Made by a program: the position numbers and the translations under genes
Shown here: positions 45,175-54,190 of the stretch, piece by piece
How the letters are laid out: each line of letters starts with the position of its first letter
How positions within the stretch are numbered: position 1 is the first letter of the stretch
Assembly (NCBI RefSeq): GCF_016811915.1
Contig: NZ_CP069127.1
Coordinates: forward strand, 560,001 to 624,000
Source: Brevibacillus choshinensis
GTDB taxonomy: Bacteria > Bacillota > Bacilli > Brevibacillales > Brevibacillaceae
Length of the DNA stretch: 64,000 nt
Reading direction: 5' to 3'
The notes under the pieces: model-generated
The model's input: only the letters and a program-made list of their open reading frames with translations
Databases searched by the model: none
Told to the model about the DNA's origin: nothing

Positions 45175-45588
45175 ATGGGAAAATCACGTGAGAAGCTAAA
45201 GAATGAGCGGGGCTCCGTGACTGTGGAGTTCATCGGTATCTTGCCCTTTGTTTTTCTGATCCTGCTGATCCTGTGGCAGTTTTTGACCGGCGTGTACGCG
45301 GTGATCATCGCGCAGTCGGCAGCCAATGAAGCGGCAAAGGTGTATGCCATCACGCAAAGTTCCAGTGAAGCTCTGAATGCTGCGCAGCACATCGTAGGGA
45401 GTGCGGGTGGAGGCATTGCCTATAATGGCGGTGACTCTGGCATTTCCGGCGACGGCAGCTACTTTACGGCGAAAGTCGGTGTGAATTTGGATTTGTTCTT
45501 TCTGCCGGATTTCATCAAAGATAACATGAGCGAAGAAGACAGGGTGATCTCCTTCTCGAGAGAGCTGCGAGGACGGGTGATTCATTAA
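45175..45588 (+). CDS. tadE: TadE-like minor pilin
   Basis: 137 residues. The prepilin site NERG|SVTVEFIGILPFVFLILLI has Glu at +5 followed by a membrane helix, as in TadE pseudopilins; the rest is a small extracytoplasmic domain. The ATG at 45175 follows GGAGGGATG. The TadG-like gene starts one base after its stop. Confidence 0.88.
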   Translation: MGKSREKLKNERGSVTVEFIGILPFVFLILLILWQFLTGVYAVIIAQSAANEAAKVYAITQSSSEALNAAQHIVGSAGGGIAYNGGDSGISGDGSYFTAKVGVNLDLFFLPDFIKDNMSEEDRVISFSRELRGRVIH

Positions 45589-45589
45589 A

Positions 45590-46273
45590 ATGAGACAGGC
45601 GATCATGCACGTGCGCAATGAGCGAGGAAATGTCACCATCCTGGTGCTGACCATTTTTTTCTTTCTGCTTCTTGTGATCTTTTCGGTCTTGTTTAACATC
45701 TCTACCATTTTCGTCGACAAGGAAGTAGCGGCAAACAGTGCTCAGCAAGCCAGTTTGGCAGCGACGGATATCATCTACGATGAGGCGGAGGAGGCCATCC
45801 ATACCTATGACCGATCCATTAAGAGCTGGACGGACCCTATCTTTATTTGGCCGCTGGTCGAAGAGCAAATGAAGTCCATCCAAGCTTCCCATCCCGACTG
45901 GTCGTCGAGTGAAGTCCGGTTCGAAGCCATCGATCGTGTCTTGCTCTCTGCCATACCTACTTATCCCACTCTCGAGATGTATGTGGTGATCGGACTGCAT
46001 CAGGCTTCGTCCCAGATTCCCGGCGTCGTCACGGACATTTTGGCGAGCAACAAGAGCACGCTCAGCGGATCCTCCCTGAAGCTTTTCAATGGGGAAGACC
46101 GCATCGAGGTGAGGACATCGGTCCGGTATGAGAGCAAAACATTTGGGCTGGATTTCATGCCGGAGCATGCTGAACAAATCTATCAGACCGGCGAAAGTCG
46201 GAAAATCGGCTTTATCCAAGTGACAGGATGGGAGCAGCTTCCTCAGACGTTAACGGAGGGAAGCAGCTGGTGA
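45590..46273 (+). CDS. TadG-like pilus assembly protein
   Basis: 227 residues with N-terminal NERG|NVTILVLTIFFFLLLVIF, a prepilin-like site that lacks Glu at +5, then an extracytoplasmic domain. This is typical of the TadG/TadF-like subunits, here without a fused VWA domain. VWA domains are supplied by the separate lipoproteins on both sides of this part of the operon. Confidence 0.75.
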   Translation: MRQAIMHVRNERGNVTILVLTIFFFLLLVIFSVLFNISTIFVDKEVAANSAQQASLAATDIIYDEAEEAIHTYDRSIKSWTDPIFIWPLVEEQMKSIQASHPDWSSSEVRFEAIDRVLLSAIPTYPTLEMYVVIGLHQASSQIPGVVTDILASNKSTLSGSSLKLFNGEDRIEVRTSVRYESKTFGLDFMPEHAEQIYQTGESRKIGFIQVTGWEQLPQTLTEGSSW

Positions 46274-46305
46274 CCCATGCAACAAGCTCTAAGGAGGCGG
46301 TATAC

Positions 46306-47616
46306 ATGAGAGAAAAACGCAGATGGCATCGTATCCTTGGAGGCATGCTCGTGTCTCTCCTCCTGACAGGCTGCTCGATCGGGGCAGCAGGCTCGATGAT
46401 TTCCGCTCCCCAAGCACAGCTTCCCCAATCCGCGCAGGAGTTGATCATGGCAGCACCCGGACCGATCTCCGGCGTCCCCTTTTACCAGCCGCAGTATCCT
46501 CAGCGCGAAAAAATCGCTCAAATCCTCGATGGACTGCCTCCCCTTTTGGACGGCATGGATGAATCGCTGCTGAGACTCTATTGGTCAGAATTGCTGAAGC
46601 TGTTTTCAGAAGATTATCTGAGCCCGCAGATGGTGGTAGACCGGTGGAAGATGGCTTCATTCGGGAGTCCGGATATTGGAGATGCGCGTTTTCTATTCCG
46701 AGAGCACTTCAATGTAGAAATCATTCTGGATGCGAGCGGGAGCATGCGGGAGAAAATCGGGGAGAAAACCAAGATGGAGCTGGCCAAGGAAGCGATCAAG
46801 GAGTTTGCCGAATCCCTACCGGAAGAGGCGAAAGTCTCATTGCGCGTATACGGACATCAGGGAAGCGGCTCCGATGCAGACAAACAGCGGTCATGCAGCA
46901 GCAGCGACATCGTCTATCCGCTTCAGTCCTACGATGCTGGGAAGCTGGATGAAGCGCTAGGGCTGTTTGAGCCGGCAGGCTGGACGTCAATCGCATATTC
47001 CCTGCAAAAGGCCAGTGAAGATCTGGCCGCATTCCCGGCAGAAAAAAATACGAATGTGATTTACCTAGTCAGCGACGGGATTGAAACGTGCGGAGGAGAT
47101 CCAGTCGCGGTCGCCAAAGAATTGTCCCAGTCAGACATCATGCCCTTGCTCAATGTCATCGGCTTTGATGTGGATGCACAAGGGCAAAAGCAGCTGAAGG
47201 AAATCGCTCAGGCATCGGAAGGGCTGTACGCCAATGTAACCAATCGTGATCAATTCCGGCAGGAGCTGGAGAGAGCCCGTGAAATCGCACAGAAGTGGGA
47301 GCAATGGAAAAAGGACGCGATGACTGAAGTAGACGCGGTTCTGATCGACAGGCGAAAGTGGATCGATGCGTACGATCGCGACTGGTACGAGAAAAATTGG
47401 CGTGAGAGTCTGAATATCGGAGCAGCCATTGAGTATTTGGAGGCGACGGGGAAGATCGGCAGGGAAGCAAAGAATTTCCTCGTGCAGCAACGAGCGGCCA
47501 GAGAGGCATTGGCTACGGACGCAAAGGAAGAACTGACCGATTACCTGGTTCATCTCACGAATAAGACCTATGAGGAAATGAAAGTGGAGATCGAACAAAA
47601 ATACAGCGGGAATTGA
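46306..47616 (+). CDS. Von Willebrand A domain lipoprotein (second copy)
   Basis: 436 residues, ATG at 46306 behind AAGGAGG; the in-frame extension to 46228 lies in the preceding gene. Lipobox LLTGC with lipidated Cys23. The same pre-VWA module as in the first copy (LYWSELLKLFSEDY, KMASFGSPDI) precedes a VWA domain with DASGS at 142-146, a Thr in PAGWTSI and VSDGIETCGGDP. Last gene of the Tad operon; a terminator overlaps its stop codon. Confidence 0.88.
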   Translation: MREKRRWHRILGGMLVSLLLTGCSIGAAGSMISAPQAQLPQSAQELIMAAPGPISGVPFYQPQYPQREKIAQILDGLPPLLDGMDESLLRLYWSELLKLFSEDYLSPQMVVDRWKMASFGSPDIGDARFLFREHFNVEIILDASGSMREKIGEKTKMELAKEAIKEFAESLPEEAKVSLRVYGHQGSGSDADKQRSCSSSDIVYPLQSYDAGKLDEALGLFEPAGWTSIAYSLQKASEDLAAFPAEKNTNVIYLVSDGIETCGGDPVAVAKELSQSDIMPLLNVIGFDVDAQGQKQLKEIAQASEGLYANVTNRDQFRQELERAREIAQKWEQWKKDAMTEVDAVLIDRRKWIDAYDRDWYEKNWRESLNIGAAIEYLEATGKIGREAKNFLVQQRAAREALATDAKEELTDYLVHLTNKTYEEMKVEIEQKYSGN

Positions 47617-47634
47617 TGTCCCGCTGTATTTTTT
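47601..47634 (+). terminator. Terminator of the Tad operon
   Basis: ATACAGCGGGA/TCCCGCTGTAT perfect stem around the stop codon, followed by T6. Confidence 0.93.
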
Positions 47635-47639
47635 GTTTC

Positions 47640-48236
47640 CTAGATATAGGTGAACGTCACGACTTGCTGCAATTGCGTATCGACTCCGATCGCGATCGCT
47701 TTGAGTCCGTCCGTATAGTAAAAATAGCGTTTGAGATCAGCGGGATTGGCATAGGATGATTTGACCAGCTGAAAGGCGGTGGGCGTCAGCAGTTTCTGTG
47801 CACGGATAAATTCTGCAGCTGCCCTTTCCAAATCGTCTTCAGTGGTGGCATCGGCTGCTCTCTCTCCATTTGGGCCGACCTTATCGATGGACACCGAGAG
47901 CGCTTGCTTGGACTTTGGGTCAATAATCGCGTGGTAGGCGGCGATTTCCCCCGCTAGCGGCTCGCGGTTCAGGACGACGTGGACGGGAACCCCTCGAAAG
48001 ATCGGCTCTCCTGAAGTCGATTCCACCAGCTTTGCCGGATCATCAAGTGTAATTTGCCGATCCGTGGCGTCCACTTCAATACGATAATATTGTCTCACAG
48101 CGGCAGAAGCAATTTGAGCTGCTTCTTCTTTTGTCAGCCCTTGCACTTGATCAGGGGAAGCCGTGATGGGATTGCAGCCCCCAAGCACAGCAACAAACAG
48201 GAGCATGAGCCCCTGAATCCACGCATATTTCTTCAT
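47640..48236 (-). CDS. Lipoprotein of unknown function
   Basis: 198 residues from an ATG (complement of 48234-48236) behind GGAGGG; an upstream in-frame start at 48266 lacks this site. Lipobox VLGGC. The mature part begins with a helical segment (LTKEEAAQIASAAVRQYY) and a beta-rich region that may be PepSY-like, but I am not certain. It converges with the Tad operon. Confidence 0.8.
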   Translation of the reverse strand: MKKYAWIQGLMLLFVAVLGGCNPITASPDQVQGLTKEEAAQIASAAVRQYYRIEVDATDRQITLDDPAKLVESTSGEPIFRGVPVHVVLNREPLAGEIAAYHAIIDPKSKQALSVSIDKVGPNGERAADATTEDDLERAAAEFIRAQKLLTPTAFQLVKSSYANPADLKRYFYYTDGLKAIAIGVDTQLQQVVTFTYI

Positions 48237-48429
48237 TCGTACCCTCCGTATGTTCCTTGAAGTCAAGTTCTATAGTAGCAAGGATTGAGCCATCTCGAAA
48301 TCGATTTTCCTTTCCAGTACCTTACGAAGTTGTAAGCTTGGGGAGAGGAGATTTGCAGCAGAGAAAGGAAATTCCAGCTGAAGAGACGAAACATTCGGTG
48401 TATATCCATTTTCAAAAGGGGGAGCGGGC

Positions 48430-49224
48430 ATGAATGCAAAAGAACTGAGTGAGGCCATTCAATCCTATGTAAGAACGGAGACCTTTCCCGTCGGCGTGAA
48501 ATTGGTGAAAGAGGAAGCCGATTTGCCTCGAAAGGCAAAACGCCCCACCCGAGATTTGGGCTACCAAATTACAATCTGTCAGGCAGTTGGCTTTTCCCGC
48601 CGATACGGCTGGAGCATCGCCATGAACGGAGCGGATCTTTCCTGTCCCATCGCCCAGGTGGCATTTGGATACGAGGAACAGCTTCCTTTCTACTCGGAAG
48701 GAAATCTGGCCTGCGGGATGTATACCGACACGCTGGAGACAGGGGCAAAGAGCGAACAGGACGTTCCCAAGCTTACGCAGGAGGAGAGCGGCTATTACGT
48801 GTCGTTTCCGTTGGAGCGGGCAGAGGTGGACCCTGATGTTGTCGTCATCTACGGAAATTCGGCTCAGGTCATGAGGCTGGTTGCCGGGATGCTGTACAAG
48901 AGAGGCGGATCGATTCCGTCCACCTTCTCCAGTAGGGCAGACTGTGCGGACATCGCGATCAAGCCCCTGCAAACAGGCGAGCCGCAAGTCATCGTGCCCT
49001 GTTATGGCGATAGGCTGTTCGCGCAGACACAGGACCATGAGATGGCTTTTAGCTTCCATTTCCGCGATGCGGCAGAGCTCGTCGAAGGGCTGGCCGGCAC
49101 ACAAAAAGGCGGCATACGCTATCCGATTCCGTCCTTCCTCCGTTATCAGGCTGAGTTTCCCCCTACGTATCAAAAGCTGGCGGGAATGTTCGGTGAATCA
49201 AAGGATAAGGAATTGTCCTCGTAG
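48430..49224 (+). CDS. DUF169 family protein
   Basis: 264 residues resembling the DUF169 family, whose function is not established. Recognisable features are the N-terminal RTETFPVGVKLVKEE, the Cys in ITICQAVGFSRRYG and NLACGMYTDTLETG, and VIVPCYGDRLFAQTQDHEMAF. Several conserved Cys residues suggest a metal or cofactor site. RBS AAAGGGGGAG precedes the ATG. Confidence 0.8.
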   Translation: MNAKELSEAIQSYVRTETFPVGVKLVKEEADLPRKAKRPTRDLGYQITICQAVGFSRRYGWSIAMNGADLSCPIAQVAFGYEEQLPFYSEGNLACGMYTDTLETGAKSEQDVPKLTQEESGYYVSFPLERAEVDPDVVVIYGNSAQVMRLVAGMLYKRGGSIPSTFSSRADCADIAIKPLQTGEPQVIVPCYGDRLFAQTQDHEMAFSFHFRDAAELVEGLAGTQKGGIRYPIPSFLRYQAEFPPTYQKLAGMFGESKDKELSS

Positions 49225-49237
49225 GGAGAGGTAGGCT

Positions 49238-49595
49238 GTGCGTTTATTGGCTGCGAATAGGCGAAGAGGCATCGCCTTGACCGTTTGCGTGGCGGTTCTG
49301 GTACTTGGTACACCTCATCCACGATAAGAAGCAAAACATCGTTCCTGTCCGCATGCGCGTCATCGACCAAGTGGACGGCCAGTTTTATAGCTATATCTAT
49401 AAGAAATGTTACAGCTGTCCGGTAGAGGAACAGAAGGGGAAGGGCTTTTTGAGGAAAAGCGAGAAAATCCGGACGAAGCCTGTTCCGAGGCTGGCCCGCG
49501 CAGATGTTTTTTTTCGCAAGCTGGACATTGGTATGAGGGATCAAGTTACAGCTGATATTTTCATAAAAGTGAAACGAAGCCCCCAGCCAAAGTAG
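49238..49595 (+). pseudogene. Small membrane-anchored protein gene with a frameshift
   Basis: A GTG at 49238 behind GGGAGAGG opens a frame reading RGIALTVCVAVLVLG, a membrane helix, which stops at 49321. The frame shifted by one base continues as LIHDKKQNIVPVRMRVIDQVDG and runs to a TAG at 49593, where a terminator overlaps. Joined near 49300-49310 they would make one protein of about 118 residues: a helix plus a soluble tail with a CYSC motif. Either the gene is broken or there is a base error. Confidence 0.5.
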
Positions 49596-49614
49596 CTGAG
49601 GGCTTCGTTTTTTT
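49573..49614. terminator. Terminator between converging genes
   Basis: AACGAAGCCCCCAGC pairs with GCTGAGGGCTTCGTT and is followed by T7 on the plus strand. It can also serve the minus-strand aminopeptidase gene, which ends 11 bases further on. Confidence 0.88.
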
Positions 49615-49625
49615 AAAAGAAAAAC

Positions 49626-50741
49626 TTACACCAGATTCTCCGGATTCAAGCCTTCCAGCTCTGGCAATACGAAACGGCCGTCTTTGCGGATCAACACGTC
49701 GTCAAACCAGATTTCACCGCCGCCGTACTCAGGACGCTGGATTTGCACCAGATCCCAGTGAACGGAAGAACGGTTGCCGTTGTCGGCTACGGTGTAGGCA
49801 TTACCCGGCGTGAAGTGGAAGCTGCCTGCGATTTTCTCATCGAACAGGATGTCGAGCATCGGGTGCAGGATGTGCGGGTTGAAGCCGATCGCGAATTCCC
49901 CGATGTAGCGAGCTCCTTCGTCTGTGTCGAGAATGTCGTTCAGCGCCTTGGTATTGGAGCTGGTGGCTTCGACGATTTTTCCTTCTTTAAACGTAAACTG
50001 GACATCGGTGAAGGAAATGCCGTTGTAGTTGGTTGCTGCATTGTAAAAGATGGTTCCTTCTACGGAGTCACGGACAGGTGCCGTGTAGACTTCGCCGTCC
50101 GGAATGTTGCGTTTGCCGTCGCACTTGATGGCGCTGATGCCTTTGATCGAAAAGCGCAGGTCGGTTTTCGGCCCGACGATGCGTACGCGATCGGTGCGCT
50201 CCATCAGTTCCTTGAGCGGAGTCATGGCATTGGACATTTTCGCATAGTCCAGGTTGCACACGGAGAAGTAGAAATCCTCAAAGCCCTCCAAGCTCATGCT
50301 CGACAGCTGTGCCATCGACTTGTTTGGATAGCGCAGAACGACCCAGCGCTTGTTCGGTACACGCTCGTTTGTATGTACAGGCTGGTACAGGACGCGGGAG
50401 TAGATGCCCATTTTGTCCTCAGGCACATCTGCGTATTCATTGATGTTGTCATAGGCGCGCACGGCGATGTACGCGTCCATGTCTTTCATCCGATCGTATT
50501 CAAATTTGGCCATCAATGCCATATGCTCTTCGCTAGTGCCTTGGTACAGGGCGCGGTTCACTTCCTGATCCTTCAGCGTGACCAGTGGCAGGGCACCGAC
50601 CGCAAAGGACTCGCGTACCAGTGCGCGAACCAGTTCAGGCTGCAGTCCCGTGTTTTCGATCAGAACCTTTTCCCCTTTTTGCAGATTGAGCGAGTAGCGG
50701 ACAAGACGGCTTGCGAGTTCATTAATCCGTGGATCTGCCAT
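49626..50741 (-). CDS. M29-family aminopeptidase
   Basis: 371 residues, AmpS/thermophilic aminopeptidase family, a cytoplasmic dimetal exopeptidase. Family features are IENTGLQPELVRALVRE near the N-terminus, IPDGEVYTAP, YIGEFAIGFNPHI and the C-terminal metal-binding region HFTPGNAYTVADNGNRSSVHWD. The ATG at 50741 is nine bases after GGAGG; the TTG at 50750 is less likely. Its leader is unusually structured (see 50781-50811). Confidence 0.93.
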   Translation of the reverse strand: MADPRINELASRLVRYSLNLQKGEKVLIENTGLQPELVRALVRESFAVGALPLVTLKDQEVNRALYQGTSEEHMALMAKFEYDRMKDMDAYIAVRAYDNINEYADVPEDKMGIYSRVLYQPVHTNERVPNKRWVVLRYPNKSMAQLSSMSLEGFEDFYFSVCNLDYAKMSNAMTPLKELMERTDRVRIVGPKTDLRFSIKGISAIKCDGKRNIPDGEVYTAPVRDSVEGTIFYNAATNYNGISFTDVQFTFKEGKIVEATSSNTKALNDILDTDEGARYIGEFAIGFNPHILHPMLDILFDEKIAGSFHFTPGNAYTVADNGNRSSVHWDLVQIQRPEYGGGEIWFDDVLIRKDGRFVLPELEGLNPENLV

Positions 50742-50780
50742 GTTTCGCAACCTCCATAGTAAAATTTTTTTTAACGTGTA

Positions 50781-50811
50781 AGAATTTATGAGCGCAACGC
50801 TTATAAATTCT
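50781..50811. other. Long inverted repeat in the aminopeptidase leader
   Basis: AGAATTTATGAGCG and CGCTTATAAATTCT flank a CAA loop, giving 13-14 base pairs. A second pair GGAGCG...CGCTCC encloses 50812-50850, with a TATAGT-like box (minus strand, near 50832-50837) between its arms. It may be an operator or RNA structure controlling the minus-strand gene. The rest of the gap to 50936 shows no feature. Confidence 0.55.
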
Positions 50812-50936
50812 GGAGCGCATAAAAACGATCCACTATAACGCGGTCGCTCCTCTTTGAAATAACCTCGATAGAAGTTTTTTTATTAGATATATTATTGCAC
50901 AATTTCAAGCCAGCATGCCAGTGTATATGCAAAGCT

Positions 50937-52136
50937 TTATAAGCATGCCTCGTAGATTCTCACGATGTCCTCCGCGTTCAGCTTGCGAGAGCTGGGCAAA
51001 TGACCGGCGCCGCGACCGCCGATGGTCACAGCCTCTGCAGCCATTCCCGCCAGTGCGTCACGAGTAACTCCAAAATCGGACAAGCGCTCGGTAATGCCCA
51101 TGCGTTCATACCAGCTTTGCACCGCTTCGATCGTGGCATGGGCGGCCGCCAGCTCCTCTTCTTCCGTCACGCCAAAGCAATGACGCCCCATTCGAGCCAG
51201 TCTTTCTGGACGATCTTCGAGGATCACCATCTTAAAATAAGGAAGAGACAAAATCGCGAGGCCGCGTCCATGTGCCATGTCGTAGATGCCGCTCAAAGGA
51301 TGCTCGATGCCATGCAAGGGCATACCCGCGCCTCGGCCTGCATTGGCAAAGGGGCTGATCCCGAGGGTACTGGCCCACAGCAGGGTAGAGCGGGCTTCTT
51401 CATTGTCAGGTTCTTCGATGGCAGTGATCGAGTGCTCCACAACCAGGCGGATGAGGGTCTCGGATATGCCGTCCTGCACATGCGTACCCTCTGCGCTGAT
51501 CAGATAGCTTTCAAATAAATGAGAGAAAATGTCCGCACACGCCTCGGCGGTGACGCGGGCAGGGACCGTATAGGTGGCGGATGGATCGAGTATGGCCATC
51601 TTGGGATAGAGAGCGGGCCCGTTGATGGATGACTTTTCGTGAGTGTCCCAGTGGGTCAATACACTGATGTTATTGGCTTCCGATCCAGTCGCAGCAACAG
51701 TGGGAACCGTCAGTAACGGCAAAGCCTCTTGAACAGGGACGAGCTCTTTGCCTGTTCCGCTAGGATTGCCGCGCATATAGTCATAGATCGCACGGCCCGA
51801 CTTTGCAGCGGCTGCGATCGCCTTGGAAGCATCCATCACAGATCCGCCGCCAACCGCGAGGACAAAGTCGCACGCATGCAGGCGGGCAAGAGCCGCTCCG
51901 GCGTCTACGGTAACCGTACGTGGATTGGGTTCAATTTTGTCAAAAAGAATACTATCTACTTCCGCTTCCTGCAAAAGCGACTGTACCCGATCAAGCAGTC
52001 CTGTACGCTTTGCAGCATTGCCTCCCGTGACGAGCAGCGCCTTTTTTCCCAATGTCTTCGCGGCCTGGCCCAAACGATTGAGTTCGCCAACGCCAAAGTA
52101 GATGTGGGTAGGAAAAGATACTTCAAAGGGAAACAT
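50937..52136 (-). CDS. Iron-containing alcohol dehydrogenase
   Basis: 399 residues, group III (Fe-type) dehydrogenase, similar in plan to the butanol dehydrogenases YugJ/YugK. The NAD(P)-binding GGGSVMD is at about 97-103. Metal ligands are Asp and His in ACADIFSHLFE and the His residues in MPLHGIEHPLSG and YDMAHGRGL. The ATG (complement of 52134-52136) follows GAAGGAAGG. An extended -10 TGGTACACT lies about 50 bases upstream on the minus strand. Confidence 0.92.
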   Translation of the reverse strand: MFPFEVSFPTHIYFGVGELNRLGQAAKTLGKKALLVTGGNAAKRTGLLDRVQSLLQEAEVDSILFDKIEPNPRTVTVDAGAALARLHACDFVLAVGGGSVMDASKAIAAAAKSGRAIYDYMRGNPSGTGKELVPVQEALPLLTVPTVAATGSEANNISVLTHWDTHEKSSINGPALYPKMAILDPSATYTVPARVTAEACADIFSHLFESYLISAEGTHVQDGISETLIRLVVEHSITAIEEPDNEEARSTLLWASTLGISPFANAGRGAGMPLHGIEHPLSGIYDMAHGRGLAILSLPYFKMVILEDRPERLARMGRHCFGVTEEEELAAAHATIEAVQSWYERMGITERLSDFGVTRDALAGMAAEAVTIGGRGAGHLPSSRKLNAEDIVRIYEACL

Positions 52137-52193
52137 CTGAATACCTTCCTTCTTTCCGTATAGGTTGCACCAAAATCAGTGTACCACACGAAT

Positions 52194-52222
52194 GAAAAAG
52201 GAGCCCATTATTAGGGGCTCCT
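52194..52222 (-). terminator. Minus-strand terminator upstream of the dehydrogenase gene
   Basis: AGGAGCCC pairs with GGGGCTCCT across seven bases and, on the minus strand, is followed by five T. No minus-strand gene precedes it, so it ends a leader or small RNA coming from 52223 onward. Confidence 0.8.
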
Positions 52223-52330
52223 CATGCTTGGTTTATCCGGGTGCATCAGGCGAACTCGAACTTTCGCTGATGTCAGCTTGGGGTCCTTTTAGTCGAATCG
52301 ACCTACTTTTAGCAACGATCGTAAGCAGGC
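52223..52330 (-). ncRNA. Candidate small RNA or leader RNA
   Basis: The stretch before the orphan terminator folds on the minus strand into CATCAGCGAA...TTCGCCTGATG and GTCGA-T-TCGAC hairpins and has no reading frame with a ribosome binding site. It matches no riboswitch class I know. A 5' end is not clear. Support is structural only. Confidence 0.35.
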
Positions 52331-52354
52331 AAATGTAAAGCTGGTATGGATGAC

Positions 52355-52374
52355 ATGTAAACGAATATTTACAT
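52355..52374. promoter_or_regulatory. Palindrome between the dehydrogenase and purC genes
   Basis: ATGTAAA-N6-TTTACAT, seven perfect base pairs on each side, in the divergent intergenic region. An operator for either direction is possible. Confidence 0.45.
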
Positions 52375-52399
52375 AAGGTTCCCCTTACTATTACTAGTA

Positions 52400-52430
52400 A
52401 TTTCCGAACTATTGTCGAACGTCGTTCGCG
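52400..52430 (+). promoter_or_regulatory. PurR box before purC
   Basis: ATTTCCGAACTAT (52400-52412) matches the PurBox AWWWCCGAACWWT at all 13 positions. An inverted repeat CGAAC-GTC-GTTCG follows at 52416-52428, giving a facing half-site. The box is about 27 bases before the -35 of the promoter. Confidence 0.7.
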
Positions 52431-52439
52431 TATTTTTCG

Positions 52440-52468
52440 TTGATAAATGCGTATGATTGTGTTTTAAT
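52440..52468 (+). promoter_or_regulatory. Candidate promoter of purCSQLFMN
   Basis: TTGATA (52440-52445), a 17-base spacer and TTTAAT (52463-52468), about 65 bases before purC. The purH promoter has the same -10 and nearly the same -35. Confidence 0.6.
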
Positions 52469-52532
52469 GTAGTTGAATCGTTCGTGAATTAACAGCAACT
52501 CAACCTTTTTAGCTGGGAAGGTGGCTCCTACA

Positions 52533-53252
52533 GTGGAAAAACAGGAACAACTCTACGAAGGTAAGGCGAAACGTATTTATCGGACATCGACGCCTGATCA
52601 ATACTGGGTGGAGTACAAAGACGACGCAACTGCATTTAACGGAGAAAAAAGAGCGCAGATCACGGGAAAAGGTGAACTGAACAACCGGATTACCGCAATC
52701 TTTTTCACCATGCTGAAAGAGCGTGGGATCGACAACCATTTCATCCGCCTGTTGTCAGCCACTGAGCAGGTCGTTCGCAAAGTGGAAATTATCCCGCTGG
52801 AAGTAGTCGTCCGCAATATCGCAGCAGGATCGTTGGCAAAACGCCTCGGCATGAAGGAAGGGACCGTCCTTCCGCAGCCTGTTGTCGAGTTCTACTACAA
52901 AGACGATGCTTTGGGAGATCCGCTGGTGAATGCGTCCCACATCAAAGTGTTGGGGATCGCGAGCGAAAGCGACCAGGCTACCTTGGAGCGAATGGGCCTC
53001 GCAGTCAATGAAGTGCTGCGTCCATACCTGCGGGAGCGCAATATCACACTGGTTGATTTTAAATTGGAGTTTGGCAAAACTGCGGACGGAGAAATTCTCC
53101 TCGCCGATGAAATATCGCCGGACACGTGCCGGTTCTGGGACTCAGAAACAAATGAAAAGCTGGATAAAGACCGATTCCGTCGGGATTTGGGCAATGTAGA
53201 AGAAGCGTATCAAGAAATGTTGAAAAGATTGGGAGGAGACGTACATGTTTAA
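52533..53252 (+). CDS. purC: SAICAR synthetase
   Basis: 239 residues from the GTG at 52533, spaced well from GGAAGGTGG; a GTG at 52521 (243 residues) is the alternative. It joins CAIR and aspartate using ATP. Conserved parts are [25 protein letters not shown] and LIDFKLEFG-type [24 protein letters not shown]. The gene opens the second pur block and overlaps purS by eight bases. Confidence 0.96.
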   Translation: MEKQEQLYEGKAKRIYRTSTPDQYWVEYKDDATAFNGEKRAQITGKGELNNRITAIFFTMLKERGIDNHFIRLLSATEQVVRKVEIIPLEVVVRNIAAGSLAKRLGMKEGTVLPQPVVEFYYKDDALGDPLVNASHIKVLGIASESDQATLERMGLAVNEVLRPYLRERNITLVDFKLEFGKTADGEILLADEISPDTCRFWDSETNEKLDKDRFRRDLGNVEEAYQEMLKRLGGDVHV

Positions 53253-53493
53253 AGCTATCGTATATGTCACTTTGCGCGAGAGCGTTTTGGACCCGCAAGG
53301 ACACGCAGTAAAGGGTGCCCTGCATTCCCTCGGTTTTGATGAAGTAAGCAATGTGCGCATCGGAAAATACATGGAGCTCGAGCTGGGTACAAACGACCGC
53401 GCCCAAGCTGAAGAGCGCGTGCGTGAAATGTCTGAAAAGCTTCTGGCCAATACGGTGGTTGAAGACTATCGCTTTGAGATCGTGGAGGGCTAA
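53245..53493 (+). CDS. purS: FGAM synthase small subunit PurS
   Basis: 82 residues, the small structural subunit that holds the PurL-PurQ complex together in Bacillota ([24 protein letters not shown]). ATG inside purC. Confidence 0.96.
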   Translation: MFKAIVYVTLRESVLDPQGHAVKGALHSLGFDEVSNVRIGKYMELELGTNDRAQAEERVREMSEKLLANTVVEDYRFEIVEG

Positions 53494-53497
53494 TGAG

Positions 53498-54190
53498 ATG
53501 CGAGTAGCGGTTATCGTCTTTCCTGGCTCCAATGCCGACATCGATTTGCACAACGCGGTTGAAGATGTCATGGGAGTGCCGGTAGATTACGTATGGCACT
53601 CGGATACAGACCTCTCCCAATATGACGCGATCTTTCTGCCAGGTGGATTCTCCTATGGCGATTACCTGCGCTGCGGCGCCGTCGCCCGTTTTTCGCCGGT
53701 CATAGAGCAAGTGGTGAAAGCGGCCGAGGAAGGCAAGCTGGTCATGGGGATTTGCAATGGATTCCAGATCCTGACCGAAGTGGGGCTGTTGCCGGGCGCA
53801 CTTTTGCGCAACCGTTCGCTCAAGTTCCGCTGCAAGCTGTCTGCGCTGCGCGTGGAAAATAACGATACCCCGTTTACCCGCGACTTTGCGGCTGGGGAAG
53901 AAATTCATATTCCGATCGCCCATGGCGAAGGAAACTACTACTGTGACGAAGAGACATTGGCTGCGCTCAAAGCGAACGGCCAGATCGTGTTCCGCTATCA
54001 CGGCGAAAATCCGAATGGTTCTCTTGAAGATATCGCAGGGATCTGCAACGAGCGCGGAAACGTGCTGGGCATGATGCCTCACCCGGAGCGTGCCGTCCAT
54101 ACTTGGATGACTTCCGATGACGGACGCCGCATGTTTACCTCGATCCTGAAGACGTGGAGGGAAAAAAGCAGTGTCACAACTCACGCATAA
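53498..54190 (+). CDS. purQ: FGAM synthase glutaminase subunit PurQ
   Basis: 230 residues, class I glutamine amidotransferase supplying ammonia to PurL. Nucleophile Cys in GICNGFQIL and the His-Glu pair in [10 protein letters not shown]-terminal [15 protein letters not shown] at 53498; a longer open frame from 53351 overlaps purS and is rejected. The 3' end overlaps purL by 20 bases. Confidence 0.96.
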   Translation: MRVAVIVFPGSNADIDLHNAVEDVMGVPVDYVWHSDTDLSQYDAIFLPGGFSYGDYLRCGAVARFSPVIEQVVKAAEEGKLVMGICNGFQILTEVGLLPGALLRNRSLKFRCKLSALRVENNDTPFTRDFAAGEEIHIPIAHGEGNYYCDEETLAALKANGQIVFRYHGENPNGSLEDIAGICNERGNVLGMMPHPERAVHTWMTSDDGRRMFTSILKTWREKSSVTTHA

